Shown here: one piece after another, positions 14,051 through 25,500 of the stretch | Layout: each line of letters begins with the position of its first letter | How positions within the stretch are numbered: position 1 is the stretch's first letter | Assembly (NCBI GenBank): GCA_016703225.1 | Contig: JADJCM010000001.1 | Span: forward strand, 1,736,001 to 1,800,000 | Direction: 5' to 3' | Length of the DNA stretch: 64,000 nucleotides | DNA from: Lysobacterales bacterium | Lineage (GTDB): Bacteria > Pseudomonadota > Gammaproteobacteria > Xanthomonadales > Ahniellaceae | Made by a program: the position numbers and the translations under genes | The notes under the pieces: generated by a model | What the model saw: the letters and a program-made list of their open reading frames with translations, nothing else | Told to the model about the DNA's origin: nothing | The model's database searches: none

Positions 14051-16729
14051 ATGCGTTTGCGCGTCGTAGGGTCGATCGTCCTTGTGCTGAGCATTGCCGC
14101 ATGCACGCCGCCGCCTGGTGTGCGATTGGACGATCCGCCGGCGAATTGGACCGGCGAGCATCCGTCGGCGTCGCCCGTACCGGCGCTTCTCGGCACGCCA
14201 CCCACGCCGCGACAGTTGATCGAGAGAAATGCGCCGTTCGATCCTCTGCAGGGGCGCACCACATTCGATGCCGCCGATTTCCTCGACGCCGGACATGCGT
14301 CGGAACGACTCGGAAAGCTCTGTGGAATTGTCGGATCCGAATGCACATCGGACTGCGGTCGTGGCGATCCGGCGCGTTGTGCCTCGAAGATCGCAGGCTT
14401 GATGGCGCTCGAAACGGCCGGTGAGGAATGCCGGATGACGGGCTGGCCCAAGCTGAATGCCGTGCACGGCCCGGAGGTACGGCGAGCGGTGCGGAACTGG
14501 GTTCCGGAATGGTCGTTGTTCAATGATCTGCAGGTCCAGCGACGTCTATGCTCATCACGCTGGCGCGAGCGGGCGGCCCGTGTCGCGATCGAAGCGATGC
14601 TGGTGCCCTATCTCCGCACGACGCGCAGTCCGACGCTGATTCAGTTGACCCGAGAGTGGAACGGCGAAGGTGCGGTCGATGGCACCGAGCCTGCCCAGTT
14701 CGAGCGGACGGTCTACTGGCGCTACGTGCTTGGCGCAGCGTCGCTGACGGATGTCGAACCGGGTTCGTCGGATGTCGCGGTGCGTCGGACCGTGTCGCTG
14801 GCGCCCGGCACGCTGCTGGAGATCACCCAGGTGGACAATCTCCGCACGCGGCTGAATCTGGAACAGGCAGGCTGCAGCGATGCGGGCCTGCCGCGGCAGA
14901 CGAAATTCACCTGCACAACCCCGGACGCGGAATCCGGCCAACTGGACTGCACGTTGGTCGACGACGCCGAGCGCTCCACCGTCCCCTGCCGCCCCATGGC
15001 TTCTCCTCCTCGCATCAGCCGGCTGAGCGTCCCGCTGCGCTACCTGCCCGATGGCGCGCGACACCTACAGACGCCGCAGCAGCTGATGGCGCAGGGTTGG
15101 CTGGCTGCAGCGATGGGACAACATGACGTGCTGTGCGATGACGAAAAGGTCTGCACGAGGCACTTTCCGGTCTGCAGTCCAGGCGCGATCCGACGTGATC
15201 TCGAAGAAGATGCGACCTGTGGCAATCCGCTTCCTGAACTCAAGCTCGACCAATGGGCCTCCATGGTCGAAGCATCGGATGCGCAGGTCCGCTTCTGGAA
15301 TGGCCTGCTCGATCCTCGCGTCGGTGATCTCTCGCTCGCAATCGCCACGTCGCCGAGCGGTGCGCCTGCAGTGACGCAGCTGGAAGTCAATGCGTTTGCC
15401 GCACTCCTGCCGACCATTCCCGCGACGTGGCGAGATCAAGGAAACGGCGCAACGCCTTCATCCGAGGAAAGCCACTACGCCAGTCTGCTCGATGCGCTCT
15501 CGTACTTTCGGGGCAACATGCGCCGCGCCGATGTCCCGACAGGGCCCATCGGTTGGCGTACGGTCGGTGGCGCGCTGGGTGTCCCCGGAAACGCCGCTAC
15601 CACCACCACATCGATGCGCCGAATGCTCGGTCTCAGTGACGCGGATTTCGGCACCAACGGAAAGCACCCTGTGGCTTACCCGTACAACGTCGTGCCCACG
15701 CGCGACAGTCCGTTCACCTACATCGCGGATCCTTCCGGTGGCGGCATGTTCGACCTCCAGGTTCGCGCCGTGCCAGGCGGCGTGCGCTGGTCGGACATGG
15801 TTGAGCCGTGGTCGCTGGCGGAATGGCAGGCGTCCGGAATCTACGGGCGGTTCGAACCCAAGCTGTCGTCGATCGACTGGCAGGCTGGCTGTGCGTCGGC
15901 GACGGGAAAGGTCAAGCGTCGTCGCCTCAGCACAGCGCTCCTTTGGCCGGGTGATCCCCGCGTCGCGAACGTCGAGCTCCGGTTGGACGTCCAGCAGACC
16001 GGCCATGCCGCGTTGTTTCTCGTGCCGCGAGGCAGGGATCCGGCGCTGTCATCGGACCACTGCGCCGCCATCGAGATGCTGCGCCAGATGCAGCGCAAGA
16101 AGGACGGTCTGCGCCTGGACTACCGTGATCTGAGGCGTCTCGACCTCCCTGGAGGCAACGACCTCGCCGTGCGGCGCTGCCTCGTACAACCCGATGCGAG
16201 CACCTGTGGCGTGCCCTGGGCCTTCGTGCCCGAGCGTTTCCGCTACCAGGGCGGGGATGGCGGCGGTCAACGGCGATTGAGCGGCGATCACAAGCGTTGC
16301 GGCGCGCTTCGCTGGGATGCCGCGACGGGGCTTGGTCTCGAGGACGTGCCCTGCGAAACGAGGGATCTCTTGTCGACGTTCGCCACTGCGGTCGCCGAGC
16401 ATGCGACCAGCGTGTCCGGCTGGGACCTGTTCCGCATCCCGTCGCCGGACGTACCGCATCGCATCACCGCGATCGAACTCCCTGAGGTCGGCCCGGTCGC
16501 CATCCTGCAGGAAAATGCGGAGGGCGGCTGCAAGCCCACGTTGGCGCTGGCGCACAGTCGTCATCCCTGGCGGGGTGCGATTGAAGTGGTGCCAGTCGCC
16601 GCGCCTGCCGATGGCTGCCCGCAGGCCGCGTCGGAGCAAGTGTTGTGGTCGTTGACGCCTAGGCACGTGCTGTCAGTGGAGGGACTGACCCACTCGCCGT
16701 TGCGTGGTTTCGCCGAAGCCGCGCCATGA
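14051..16729 (+). CDS. Large lipoprotein, first gene of the giant-protein operon
   Basis: 892 residues from the ATG at 14,051, which has a strong GGGGAGG five bases upstream. The N-terminus is a lipoprotein signal (hydrophobic VVGSIVLVLSI then the lipobox AAC at residue 18), so it should be lipid-anchored in a membrane, probably the outer one as no Asp follows the Cys. About 20 cysteines, many paired (CGIVGSECTSDCGRGDPARC near residues 97-117), suggest disulfides in the periplasm or outside. I recognise no domain. Its stop overlaps the next start by four bases (ATGA), and the following genes are spaced by 9 to 30 bases, so it heads a five-gene operon. Confidence 0.75.
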   Translation: MRLRVVGSIVLVLSIAACTPPPGVRLDDPPANWTGEHPSASPVPALLGTPPTPRQLIERNAPFDPLQGRTTFDAADFLDAGHASERLGKLCGIVGSECTSDCGRGDPARCASKIAGLMALETAGEECRMTGWPKLNAVHGPEVRRAVRNWVPEWSLFNDLQVQRRLCSSRWRERAARVAIEAMLVPYLRTTRSPTLIQLTREWNGEGAVDGTEPAQFERTVYWRYVLGAASLTDVEPGSSDVAVRRTVSLAPGTLLEITQVDNLRTRLNLEQAGCSDAGLPRQTKFTCTTPDAESGQLDCTLVDDAERSTVPCRPMASPPRISRLSVPLRYLPDGARHLQTPQQLMAQGWLAAAMGQHDVLCDDEKVCTRHFPVCSPGAIRRDLEEDATCGNPLPELKLDQWASMVEASDAQVRFWNGLLDPRVGDLSLAIATSPSGAPAVTQLEVNAFAALLPTIPATWRDQGNGATPSSEESHYASLLDALSYFRGNMRRADVPTGPIGWRTVGGALGVPGNAATTTTSMRRMLGLSDADFGTNGKHPVAYPYNVVPTRDSPFTYIADPSGGGMFDLQVRAVPGGVRWSDMVEPWSLAEWQASGIYGRFEPKLSSIDWQAGCASATGKVKRRRLSTALLWPGDPRVANVELRLDVQQTGHAALFLVPRGRDPALSSDHCAAIEMLRQMQRKKDGLRLDYRDLRRLDLPGGNDLAVRRCLVQPDASTCGVPWAFVPERFRYQGGDGGGQRRLSGDHKRCGALRWDAATGLGLEDVPCETRDLLSTFATAVAEHATSVSGWDLFRIPSPDVPHRITAIELPEVGPVAILQENAEGGCKPTLALAHSRHPWRGAIEVVPVAAPADGCPQAASEQVLWSLTPRHVLSVEGLTHSPLRGFAEAAP

Positions 16730-19700
16730 AGATCCGTATCTTCGGGGTGGACGTTCCCGGCGATTTCGGGCTGGGAACGAGCACGGTGTTCCCCGTGACC
16801 GGCAAGGCGATCACGCGGACGACGACCGACGAGATCTTGCTGACGCAGGGCGTGGCAGCTGGGCAGCGCATCCGCGTCATGCGAGCGGATGCGATTCGAC
16901 TGGAAGCTGGGAGCGAAGCCGATCTATGGTTGACGCTAGGGCCAGGCCTGGAAGGGTTGAAGCATCGCGCCGTGATTCGCGCAGTCTCGGTGGCGCAGAT
17001 CGTCATCGATGTGTTCTTCGTCGCCGCAGATGCGACCGCTTTGAGCGCGGTCGTCGATGCCAAGACTTTCTGCCGTCTGCTCCCGTTGAACGGGTCGCCC
17101 GGCTATTGGCTGCTGACGTTGAACTCGGATGAGACGTGGCGCATAGCTCCACCCACGAATGGGATCGCAGAGAACTGCACGGTCGGCATTCCGGTCGGTG
17201 ACGGAACCACAACGGTGCGTGCCCGTGTTCACGACATCGTCGGACGTTCACCGCAAGAACCCTGGACGCTGCGGCTCGTGCCGCGCGCCAACGATCGCTC
17301 CCTTCCCGTGGACGGAACGAAGCTTGCTTCAGGCCCGTTGATGAGCCCGATGCGGCTCATCAACGGCCTGTACTGCGTCGAACACGCTGCCGGCAACAAG
17401 ATCTCGGCCTCTTGGCAGCCTTGGAAGGACGAAGGGCCGGTGGGCGCCGTGTTGCTGGGACTTCACGACGAGGAGGGGCTGCCGTTAGTGGTCGAAGCGA
17501 CGTTGCCGCAGACGGCGTGGCGTCTGACGATGCGAGAGAACCGGGAAAGTGGTGTCGCCGGGGAACCTGGCCTCTGCCTGATGCCGACGGGAACATCGGA
17601 CGTCGCCACTGGAGCGCTGAAAGAGCTGACCCAGGCGATCTTCGACCCCGCGTCGACTCTGCGCTACGGCGACCTCGACGTGAGGATTCGTCGGCTGCGA
17701 TGGCTTGCGGCGGTAACCGACACGCGCTGGCGCGTGGCCGATGTTCCAGGCAAGGAAAGGCGAGTTGTCGTGCAGGATCAGGCGCCTCGAAGCATCAAGG
17801 GCTTCGCTCTCGACACACAAGTGACGTGCGCGCGAGCCGGTGCGCGTCAGGGCATTCCAGCGAAGCTCTGCTTCAACCAGGTCCACGGCGGCACCGGATC
17901 GATCGCGTTCTCTGCCGTCGAACTGTTGTTCGGCGACACGAGCGCCAACTGGCGGCTTGAGATGCAGTACGCGGAGGAGGACAAGGCAGGCGCCCTGTTT
18001 TCCGATGCGGCGACCGCCGGGGTGGTGCAGATCGACCGCTTCAGCAGCCATTCGAAGCCGGGGACCTTTGCTCTTCCCGTCAGCGACGCCCGCGCGGCGT
18101 TCCGCGACACGAACTCGGACAAGTGGTGGGGGCAGTGGCAGCAGGCGTCGAGCACGGCGCTGGCCATGGCCTTCAAGGAACTGACGCCAGCGCCGCTCAA
18201 CGAAACGGCTTCGGTCGGGGCCGGCTTCTCCCGCAAGGACAGCGCCGCACAACCGCTGCTCAGCGTGCTCGGAGATCGGAAGAAGCTCGCAAGATCGGAT
18301 GAGGGCCGACCCGCGCTTGCAGGCACAGTCCGTATGCGCCCGCGACTCGGCACGAAGCAGGTGTCGCCAACGCCTGCACCCGGGAACCACATCCCGATCG
18401 GCGGCGGAGCACTCGGACTGGCGCGCTGGTTGTCGGCGATGGTGTTCGGCCAGACCCAGCAGGAAACTGACAGCTCATTCGGATTCGGAGACGGACTGCT
18501 GCCCGCAGGGCAGATCGAGGAGTTCGAGCAAGCGCTGAACCGTCGAATCGCGTTGATCGAGCAGCTCGTCCTGCGTCGCCCGACCGCGTCGCTCGCTTGC
18601 ACCGCGCGTGCGAACAGTGTTCCCTGCACTGGCGATCTCGCCAAGTACACGAAGCTTGTCGATGACATCAAGGCGCCCGGCGACGCTTGGCAGATGGTGC
18701 GCGAGAAATGGACCGAGTCCCGTTTCGCCACGGACGGCTGCGCGGCACCGTTGGCGGAGCACATCCGCTTGCTGCGCGTGCTCAAGCAACTGTTGGCTCA
18801 AGGCGAGAGCACGCTGAGGGAGCAGTTGGCCGCGCTCGCGGCCGAGGCGTCAGATCTGGCTGATCCGAAAGCGTTTGACGCATGGTGGCAGCAGGGTGCG
18901 CCATTGCGCGCCGTCGTCCAGCAAGTGCTGCGCGAAGCGCCCAAGACGCGGTCGGCAGCGGCGCATCTGCTCACGAGGATGTTGCAGCGCCTTGCCTGGC
19001 AAGCGAAGGCATTCGACGACGATCGGTATGCACGCTTCGTCTCGCAGCTGAAGAAGTTGGCGACGAAGATCGGCGATGTCGCCAACGACATGAACAACAC
19101 GATCGACCAACTCAAAGGGCTCTGGCCGACAGTGGCGTTCCTGTCGGTTGCTGCCCAGCAGACTGCGGCAGAGAACGTGGAGGAGGCAGTGTCGGCGGTG
19201 GTGATGACCAACCCCATGGTCGTCGCCGACGTGGCCGCGTTCCTCAAGGCCTGCCGGCAAGCCGAGACAGAATTGGGCCAGCAGGGCAAGGAATTCCTGA
19301 AAGAACTCATCGAGTTCATGGCGGGAATCGAATCGTTCGCGACTGCGGTCAATGTGCCTTCGCTGGATCATCTCGCGCGCGTGGGCGAGGACATGGTCGT
19401 CCAACGCCTGCAAGAGGTGTGGGATGGCTATCGCAAGCAGGGCGAGCGGTGGCTCCGGGATCACGAGCAGCAGCAGCGCGATGAGCTTCGGAAGCTGCTG
19501 CAGGACCACCCGATTCTGAACGACGAGACGCTCAAGCTCATTCGGGACCTCGAGGCGGGCGTGAGGTCCGCGCTCGCGGCCGCAGCCAATCTCGGGGAGG
19601 CAGGAGCCGACCTTCTGCGGGAGGTGAGAAGCCAGCCTCTGGACTACGTGGCCATCGGCCGCGGCGTGAACTTCGGTCTGTCCGACGGCACCACCGAGGG

Positions 19701-22524
19701 CTACGCGGCGGTACGTTCGGCGATCGAAAAGCTCACCTCGTCCGTGGGCCGTCCGCTCGCGGTATGCGACCTGGGCTCCGGTTTCTCCTGGGACTATCTG
19801 GCCTGCGAGAACAGTGTCTACCTGCTCAAGCTGGGCAAGCGCCGGCCGCTGGACGACATCCTCGGCGAACTGCACGAGCGCGTCCGCACTGACGAGCTGC
19901 CCGATCCCCTCCGGCTCGTCGGCAAGGTCAGGAATACCGACCCCAAACCCGAGGCCGAAAAGGAAAAGATTCGCACCTGGGTGTCGGACATGGTCGACGC
20001 CGAGGTGGCAGCCGCCGACTGGCAAGGGCTGATCATCCTCAAGCCCAGCATCGACTTTTCCGACGACAAGATGACCAGCGAGATGTGCGGCCTCTCGCAG
20101 CTGACGGCGGAGTACGTCGCATTCTCCGGAGGGACGCGAGATCGCCCGGGAAAAAAGTCGAAATCGATGCAGGTCTGGGCGCGTATCCGAAGCGAGGCTC
20201 CCAAAGAAGCAAAGGAGAATGGGCTCTATCCCCGTGAAGCGAAGGACAGCGACGGTGCGTTGACCTTGATCGAGTTCGATGCGCATATCCGCGGCACCCG
20301 GCTCTTACCGTCCAGTCGCGTCGAGATGCGACTGGACATGGGGCGCCTGTTCGGAAAGAAGGCGGAGGACGCGGCAGCGGCCGAGGAACGATCCAAGTGG
20401 CGTATCCGCATCGTCGGGCGCGTGATCGAACCTCAGAAAGCCGACGCAGCGCCGCGCTTCGAGTTCACCGCCGCGCTCGAGGACGCGCTTCAGATCGACA
20501 TCGACAAGCTGTTCTTCAAATCGATCGAAATCCGCCGCATCGAGGGCGTGTATCGCAACCAGCGAGCGACGCTCGCGGTGAACGCGTCGATCGCTCTCAA
20601 GAGTACGGATGGCAGTGCATTCCAGACCAGTGGCGACGGCAAGCTCATGTTGTCCGACTTCCGCATGGTCTTCCCGCGGCTCGATGGCGCATCGGCCGTC
20701 GGTCGCCCCAGGGAAATGCGTTTCGATCTTGGCTCCCTGCGCGGTCTGCTCAATCCGAAGCGGGCGCTGACGCTGGGCAACTTCGAGTTCGAGGTCGTCG
20801 GCTTCGGCTATCTGCGCAGCCATCCTGGCGAAAGGGTGGAAGGCGCGGAGACCGCCGATTGGCGGGAGCGGGACGAACAGCGCAAGCATCTGAACCGCTG
20901 CTTCAAGCCGATCGGCTTCGATGGCATCTACAGCGGATCCGACTTCGATGCCATCGGCGAAATGCCCTACGTCGTGTTCTCGGTCACTTTTGGCGGCCTG
21001 CCCGTGCTGGACCGTAAGGCCGCGAGCAAACTGCGCATTGGCCTGCTGGTTGGACTCATGACGAAGGAGACGGGTGGCAGCGCTCGAAATGAGATTGTTG
21101 TTGCGGCGGGTGATCTGGACGCCAGCAAGATCGACATCAACCTGTTCCGCGTGATCCGTATTCAGATCGAAAGGCTACTGCTGCTCCCCGATGAGCGGAG
21201 CGAGCTGGACGGCAGGCAATACAGTGCGTTCTACGTGGAGGACTTCCGCCTGAACATCCTCGGATGGAACCTGATCGGGAATCAAAGCGAGGGAGAGAAG
21301 AAAGGAAAGAATGGGGCGAATGTTTTGCACATGCAAGATCACAAGGGCGAGCGAGGTTTCGCTGTCTTCGTGCCTGAACCCAATTCTGGCGACCTGATCG
21401 AGATGCAGTGGCTGTTGATCGGTCGCAACCTGGCGTTGGCGTCCGAGGTGTACCTCAAGTTCTTGACCGACCCCGGGACCTCGCCGTCGGGTGAAGATCC
21501 ACCCTACCCGCTTCTTAAGCTGGAGGAACAAGATGGAGATAAGCCGCCCAAGGCCAAGAACTTCAAGGCCATGCTCGCCGGCAACAACGCCTGGCTGTTC
21601 GGCACACGCTTCAATCTCAAAGGCAATCTCGTCAAGAACTGCGCTTTGGTCATGCAGGACGGCGTGTTCTATGGCATTCGCCTGCAGGGGCCCATCATCA
21701 AGGCGCTGTTCAAGATTGGCGATAGCGGGGGAGGCAGTGGTGGCAGTCCAGGCAATGACGACACCCTGGTGATTGCCTACAAGCCCGGAGAAAGTGCACG
21801 TCAGGATCGGTTCTACTTTGCCGCGCCGATCCCGTTGCTCAATCTGTTCAACTTTGGCCCGGCCGGCCAGATGGTGTCCGGCCTGGTCATGCTGGGCTGG
21901 AGCTTCAACACCGACGCGCTCGTGGGTCTGGGCTTCCCGTATCGTGTCGGTGCGAAGCGACGCTGGGAAGACGCCTTCTCGTTCTACTGCGGCATCTATC
22001 AGGCGAAGTTCGGCTTCTACCTCGAAAAACGCTCCGAGTCGCTAGCGGGCAGAGAAATGCTCGTGATCGGCGGTGGTCTGGCGATCGAGTTCGGCTACGG
22101 CGCGAGCTATGGCGGAGGATGGCTTTACATCCGGGCCGGCATCGGCGTATTCGTGGTGGTGGAGGGCGATCTGTGGCTGAAGTTGGACGAGCCCGGCGGC
22201 GGCGACGAAGGCATAGCGGCGCTGCTGCAGCTCGGCAGCAGTATCAAGATGTTCCGATTCAACGGGGAAGTCGGATTGCTCGCCTACGTGGAAGGAGCGA
22301 TCAACATCTGGATCATCTCCGCCCGTTTCCGGGCGGAGCTGCAAGCCTCGATCGGCGTCGAAGTCAATTACAACGCTGGCGAGCCAATCCTCGCGCGCTA
22401 TCGGGCCACGCTCTATGCCGGCTACTACGCCCGCGCCTGCATGGACCTAGGCCTCACCGATGTCTGCTATGAGGTGCAGGGCGAGTATCCGTTGAGTATC
22501 GAAGGCACCGCGACCATCGGCTGA
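16726..22524 (+). CDS. Giant protein A (1,932 residues), unknown family
   Basis: Starts by a four-base overlap with the lipoprotein gene (MKIRIFGVDVPGDFGLGTST). No signal peptide. Residues 1 to ~595 look beta-rich; ~595-980 is strongly helical with coiled-coil character (QIEEFEQALNRRIALIEQL; KQLLAQGESTLREQLAALAA; EQQQRDELRKLLQDHP); ~1,060-1,932 is again beta-rich with long alternating-hydrophobic strands. The C-terminal 250 residues are rich in Gly and aromatics (FYFAAPIPLLNLFNFGPAG; YGASYGGGWLYIRAG), like strands of a barrel, solenoid or lipid-carrying groove. I name no family. With no export signal it may stay in the cytoplasm, be exported by a dedicated route, or be held by the lipoprotein and giant protein B. 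Confidence 0.75.
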   Translation: MKIRIFGVDVPGDFGLGTSTVFPVTGKAITRTTTDEILLTQGVAAGQRIRVMRADAIRLEAGSEADLWLTLGPGLEGLKHRAVIRAVSVAQIVIDVFFVAADATALSAVVDAKTFCRLLPLNGSPGYWLLTLNSDETWRIAPPTNGIAENCTVGIPVGDGTTTVRARVHDIVGRSPQEPWTLRLVPRANDRSLPVDGTKLASGPLMSPMRLINGLYCVEHAAGNKISASWQPWKDEGPVGAVLLGLHDEEGLPLVVEATLPQTAWRLTMRENRESGVAGEPGLCLMPTGTSDVATGALKELTQAIFDPASTLRYGDLDVRIRRLRWLAAVTDTRWRVADVPGKERRVVVQDQAPRSIKGFALDTQVTCARAGARQGIPAKLCFNQVHGGTGSIAFSAVELLFGDTSANWRLEMQYAEEDKAGALFSDAATAGVVQIDRFSSHSKPGTFALPVSDARAAFRDTNSDKWWGQWQQASSTALAMAFKELTPAPLNETASVGAGFSRKDSAAQPLLSVLGDRKKLARSDEGRPALAGTVRMRPRLGTKQVSPTPAPGNHIPIGGGALGLARWLSAMVFGQTQQETDSSFGFGDGLLPAGQIEEFEQALNRRIALIEQLVLRRPTASLACTARANSVPCTGDLAKYTKLVDDIKAPGDAWQMVREKWTESRFATDGCAAPLAEHIRLLRVLKQLLAQGESTLREQLAALAAEASDLADPKAFDAWWQQGAPLRAVVQQVLREAPKTRSAAAHLLTRMLQRLAWQAKAFDDDRYARFVSQLKKLATKIGDVANDMNNTIDQLKGLWPTVAFLSVAAQQTAAENVEEAVSAVVMTNPMVVADVAAFLKACRQAETELGQQGKEFLKELIEFMAGIESFATAVNVPSLDHLARVGEDMVVQRLQEVWDGYRKQGERWLRDHEQQQRDELRKLLQDHPILNDETLKLIRDLEAGVRSALAAAANLGEAGADLLREVRSQPLDYVAIGRGVNFGLSDGTTEGYAAVRSAIEKLTSSVGRPLAVCDLGSGFSWDYLACENSVYLLKLGKRRPLDDILGELHERVRTDELPDPLRLVGKVRNTDPKPEAEKEKIRTWVSDMVDAEVAAADWQGLIILKPSIDFSDDKMTSEMCGLSQLTAEYVAFSGGTRDRPGKKSKSMQVWARIRSEAPKEAKENGLYPREAKDSDGALTLIEFDAHIRGTRLLPSSRVEMRLDMGRLFGKKAEDAAAAEERSKWRIRIVGRVIEPQKADAAPRFEFTAALEDALQIDIDKLFFKSIEIRRIEGVYRNQRATLAVNASIALKSTDGSAFQTSGDGKLMLSDFRMVFPRLDGASAVGRPREMRFDLGSLRGLLNPKRALTLGNFEFEVVGFGYLRSHPGERVEGAETADWRERDEQRKHLNRCFKPIGFDGIYSGSDFDAIGEMPYVVFSVTFGGLPVLDRKAASKLRIGLLVGLMTKETGGSARNEIVVAAGDLDASKIDINLFRVIRIQIERLLLLPDERSELDGRQYSAFYVEDFRLNILGWNLIGNQSEGEKKGKNGANVLHMQDHKGERGFAVFVPEPNSGDLIEMQWLLIGRNLALASEVYLKFLTDPGTSPSGEDPPYPLLKLEEQDGDKPPKAKNFKAMLAGNNAWLFGTRFNLKGNLVKNCALVMQDGVFYGIRLQGPIIKALFKIGDSGGGSGGSPGNDDTLVIAYKPGESARQDRFYFAAPIPLLNLFNFGPAGQMVSGLVMLGWSFNTDALVGLGFPYRVGAKRRWEDAFSFYCGIYQAKFGFYLEKRSESLAGREMLVIGGGLAIEFGYGASYGGGWLYIRAGIGVFVVVEGDLWLKLDEPGGGDEGIAALLQLGSSIKMFRFNGEVGLLAYVEGAINIWIISARFRAELQASIGVEVNYNAGEPILARYRATLYAGYYARACMDLGLTDVCYEVQGEYPLSIEGTATIG

Positions 22525-22539
22525 GTCAGGGAGGATCTC

Positions 22540-25500
22540 GTGAACACTGTCTACGTTTCCGTCCAGTTTGTCGATCCGCCGCTGCTGAAGGATGGCGACT
22601 GTGTGCAGCAGGGACTATGGGCGGTGCTCAAGCCGCACCTGCTCCTCGAGTACGACAAGACCGAAGTCTTGCTCCAATATTTCATGCACGAGAAGCCGAG
22701 CGATTGGTCCTACGTCGTTGCGACGGAACAGCATCGCCCGGATATCGACGAGTTCTGCAATGCGCCAAGAAAGAAGGTGGTTCCGGTTCCGCTGCCACCC
22801 CTCACCGCCATCGAATGGCGCACTTCTTCCGGCAGCGGGCTGCGGTTCACCGCAGACAGCGACGATGCTCCCGAGGCGGATGGCGGCGGCAGCGGATGGC
22901 GACAGTTCTCCTTCGTCAATAACCTCGACGTGCACAAGGGCCTTGATGATCGGGAAAAGTGTGTCGACGCGATCGTCCATCTGTCGGCTCAGGAGCGGGT
23001 GCGCGTCATTGATTGGATGGTTCGATTGGCGGACTGGATGGCGATCGGCCGCGATCAGGTGCGCAGCGAATCACGCTCGATCTATGTCAAGAACCAGCTT
23101 TGCGGTTCCGCGTCACCGCTCCCTGCCGTTGATAACGTGATCAATGCGGTCGACAAACAGTTGATGGATCTGCTCGTGCCCGGCATCGGCGACTCCTCGC
23201 TGCTGTTGAAAGGCAGCGACCGCACAACGGTCGCGTGCGAGTTGATGCGTCGGCTCGGACTCCGCTGCGATGCCACAGACCAGCCTGACGGCGAGGAGCG
23301 CGAGCGTCTCGCGGAGAACTGGAAAGGCCAGAAGGATCTGCAGGCGATCTATCTGTTCTTCCTGCGTCGGACGCCGATCGCGCCGATCAGGAAGTGCATC
23401 GCCGAGCTGCTCCAGCCTGGGGAAGACTGTTTGGCCAAAGTGCGGCAGATCGAGGACCTGCTTACCGGATGGCCGCCGCCCCCCCTGTTCAAGTACGACC
23501 TGTCTCCGAGAGGCCAGTGCGAGTGGGCTTGTCTGGACGCGAAGGAAGATCACAACACCTATCTGGAGAAAGTCTGGAGGTCTTGGCGGGAACGCATCGG
23601 GGCGGCCGAGGGTCGCCGCGACGAGATCTGGCAACTCATCGATGAACTTGCGTGGTTCATGTCCGCGGGCGAACGTTTGTTCTGGCCGGATGCCCGCAGC
23701 GACGATGGTACGCAGACTGACAACGATCGACTGCTGCGGCTGGGTTGCGAGAACCGGCCAGAGGACCGTCTGACGAATGCCCAACAGGACGGCTGCGATA
23801 CGAGCCGCTGGAGCTGGACCTCGTCGTTCTCGCTGCTCGGCCTCACCCAGCGCGTGTTTTCGGAAGGTTCATGGCAGCAAGCAGTGTCGATGGCGGTGAT
23901 TCCGTTGGAACTGCGCTGGCAACGCCCGACGCTGGATTCGCTGACCATCGGCGATAGCGCAAATCTGTTGGACACCGGCAACGCTCGCCATGAGCTCAAT
24001 CAGCAGTTGTACCAGTACGCGGAAGAATCGCTGCGTCTCGGCCGTTCGCGGCCATCCGGCATGCAGAGCGCGATGTTGGCCGATCCGGGTAAGGCGGGGA
24101 CGGTGCTGTGGCGGCCGGCCTTCCAGACGCTGAACAAGTGGGCTTTCCACGTCAATGGCGAAAAAGAGAAACTCACCTGTCATGCCGTGCCGCCCGCCTT
24201 CCTCGATTTGCTCGAGTCGCGAAGCCAGCTCTGTACGCCGTCCGAGTCGGGCGACAAGGATCGCTTCGACCAGTTGACGGCGCAGCGATTCCTGCTTCGG
24301 CGCGGCGACATCTCACTGCCTGGAAATGACGTCGCGCCGGCTGGGCTGACATTCGGCATGTTGGTGGGCGTGACGCTTCGTGTGCTGATGAAGGAGTCGG
24401 GGACGACGCACAGGCTGCCCAACAACGGCTGCTTCGAGAACATGGGCGGTCGTTGTGTCTGCGAGATCAAACTGACGTCGCGGGATGGCGAAGGGCAGCC
24501 GTACTGCGAGCTGGACATGACGGAGCTGAAGAAAGCCCTGTTCGGATCGTTCGACGTCAACTCTTCGCGCAAGGTCTACCTGACCAACAAACAACAGCCT
24601 GGCAGTGCCGCGCAACCGATCCAGCACGAGGATCTGGTCTGCGTCCATGACCCGGTCACGGACACCGATGCAATCTGGTGGTTGGGAAAATTGGAAGTCA
24701 TCAAGCCATTCCTGACTCAGGATCCGCAAGGTGCCGGTGTTGAGGTGGTGGACTCTTCGGCGGCCTTGCTCTGGCAGCTTCCCGACACCGCGGAAGCGTT
24801 CAACCAGCTCATCGTGAACGACGAAAGCAAGGTCGGCCGTGGTGACGGTGTGGTACTGGCGCCGACACGATTTCTCGATCTGGCCTTCGGCCGATCCGTT
24901 GACACGCAGCACTTCGCGATGACGGTGAAACTGGTGTCGCCGCTGGATGGCCTGGCGCGTGTGTACTGGCGGCAGGCGCAGTCGGCGCAGAAGGGCTGGT
25001 TGTGGCTGCATCAGGGCGACACCGTGCTGCGGCTCACCGAAACCGCGCATATGCGACCGCTGCACCCGAATGCGGAAGCGGCGCGCACGTGTCCAGCCCT
25101 GGTGGCCGCACCCACCAAGCCGGACACTCAACCCTCCGTCGCGCTCAACTTCGAGTTCCTGGAACGCAACGTGCCCGACGGCGAGGTCGAACGTGGCAGC
25201 CTGATGGCGGAGTCCCGGCGTTACTCCCTGTGGTGCAACGCCGGAAAGACGCATGCGCTCAGCGTTGGCCTCGATCAGCAGTACGGCTTCCGCAACCACT
25301 CGATGGTTTCTGAGCAGCTGGTCCTGCCTCTGACCAGCACCATCGTGCATCCGGCGGACGTGCGCTGGAAGCCCGGGCCGACATTGCGGGCGCCCACGCG
25401 CGCCAAAGGAACGGATGCCCGCACCGACCGCCTGAAGGCTCTGGACCGATTCGCGGATTTCCCGTTGCTGGCCTGGCGGTTGGAGCGGCGTCCGGTCGAC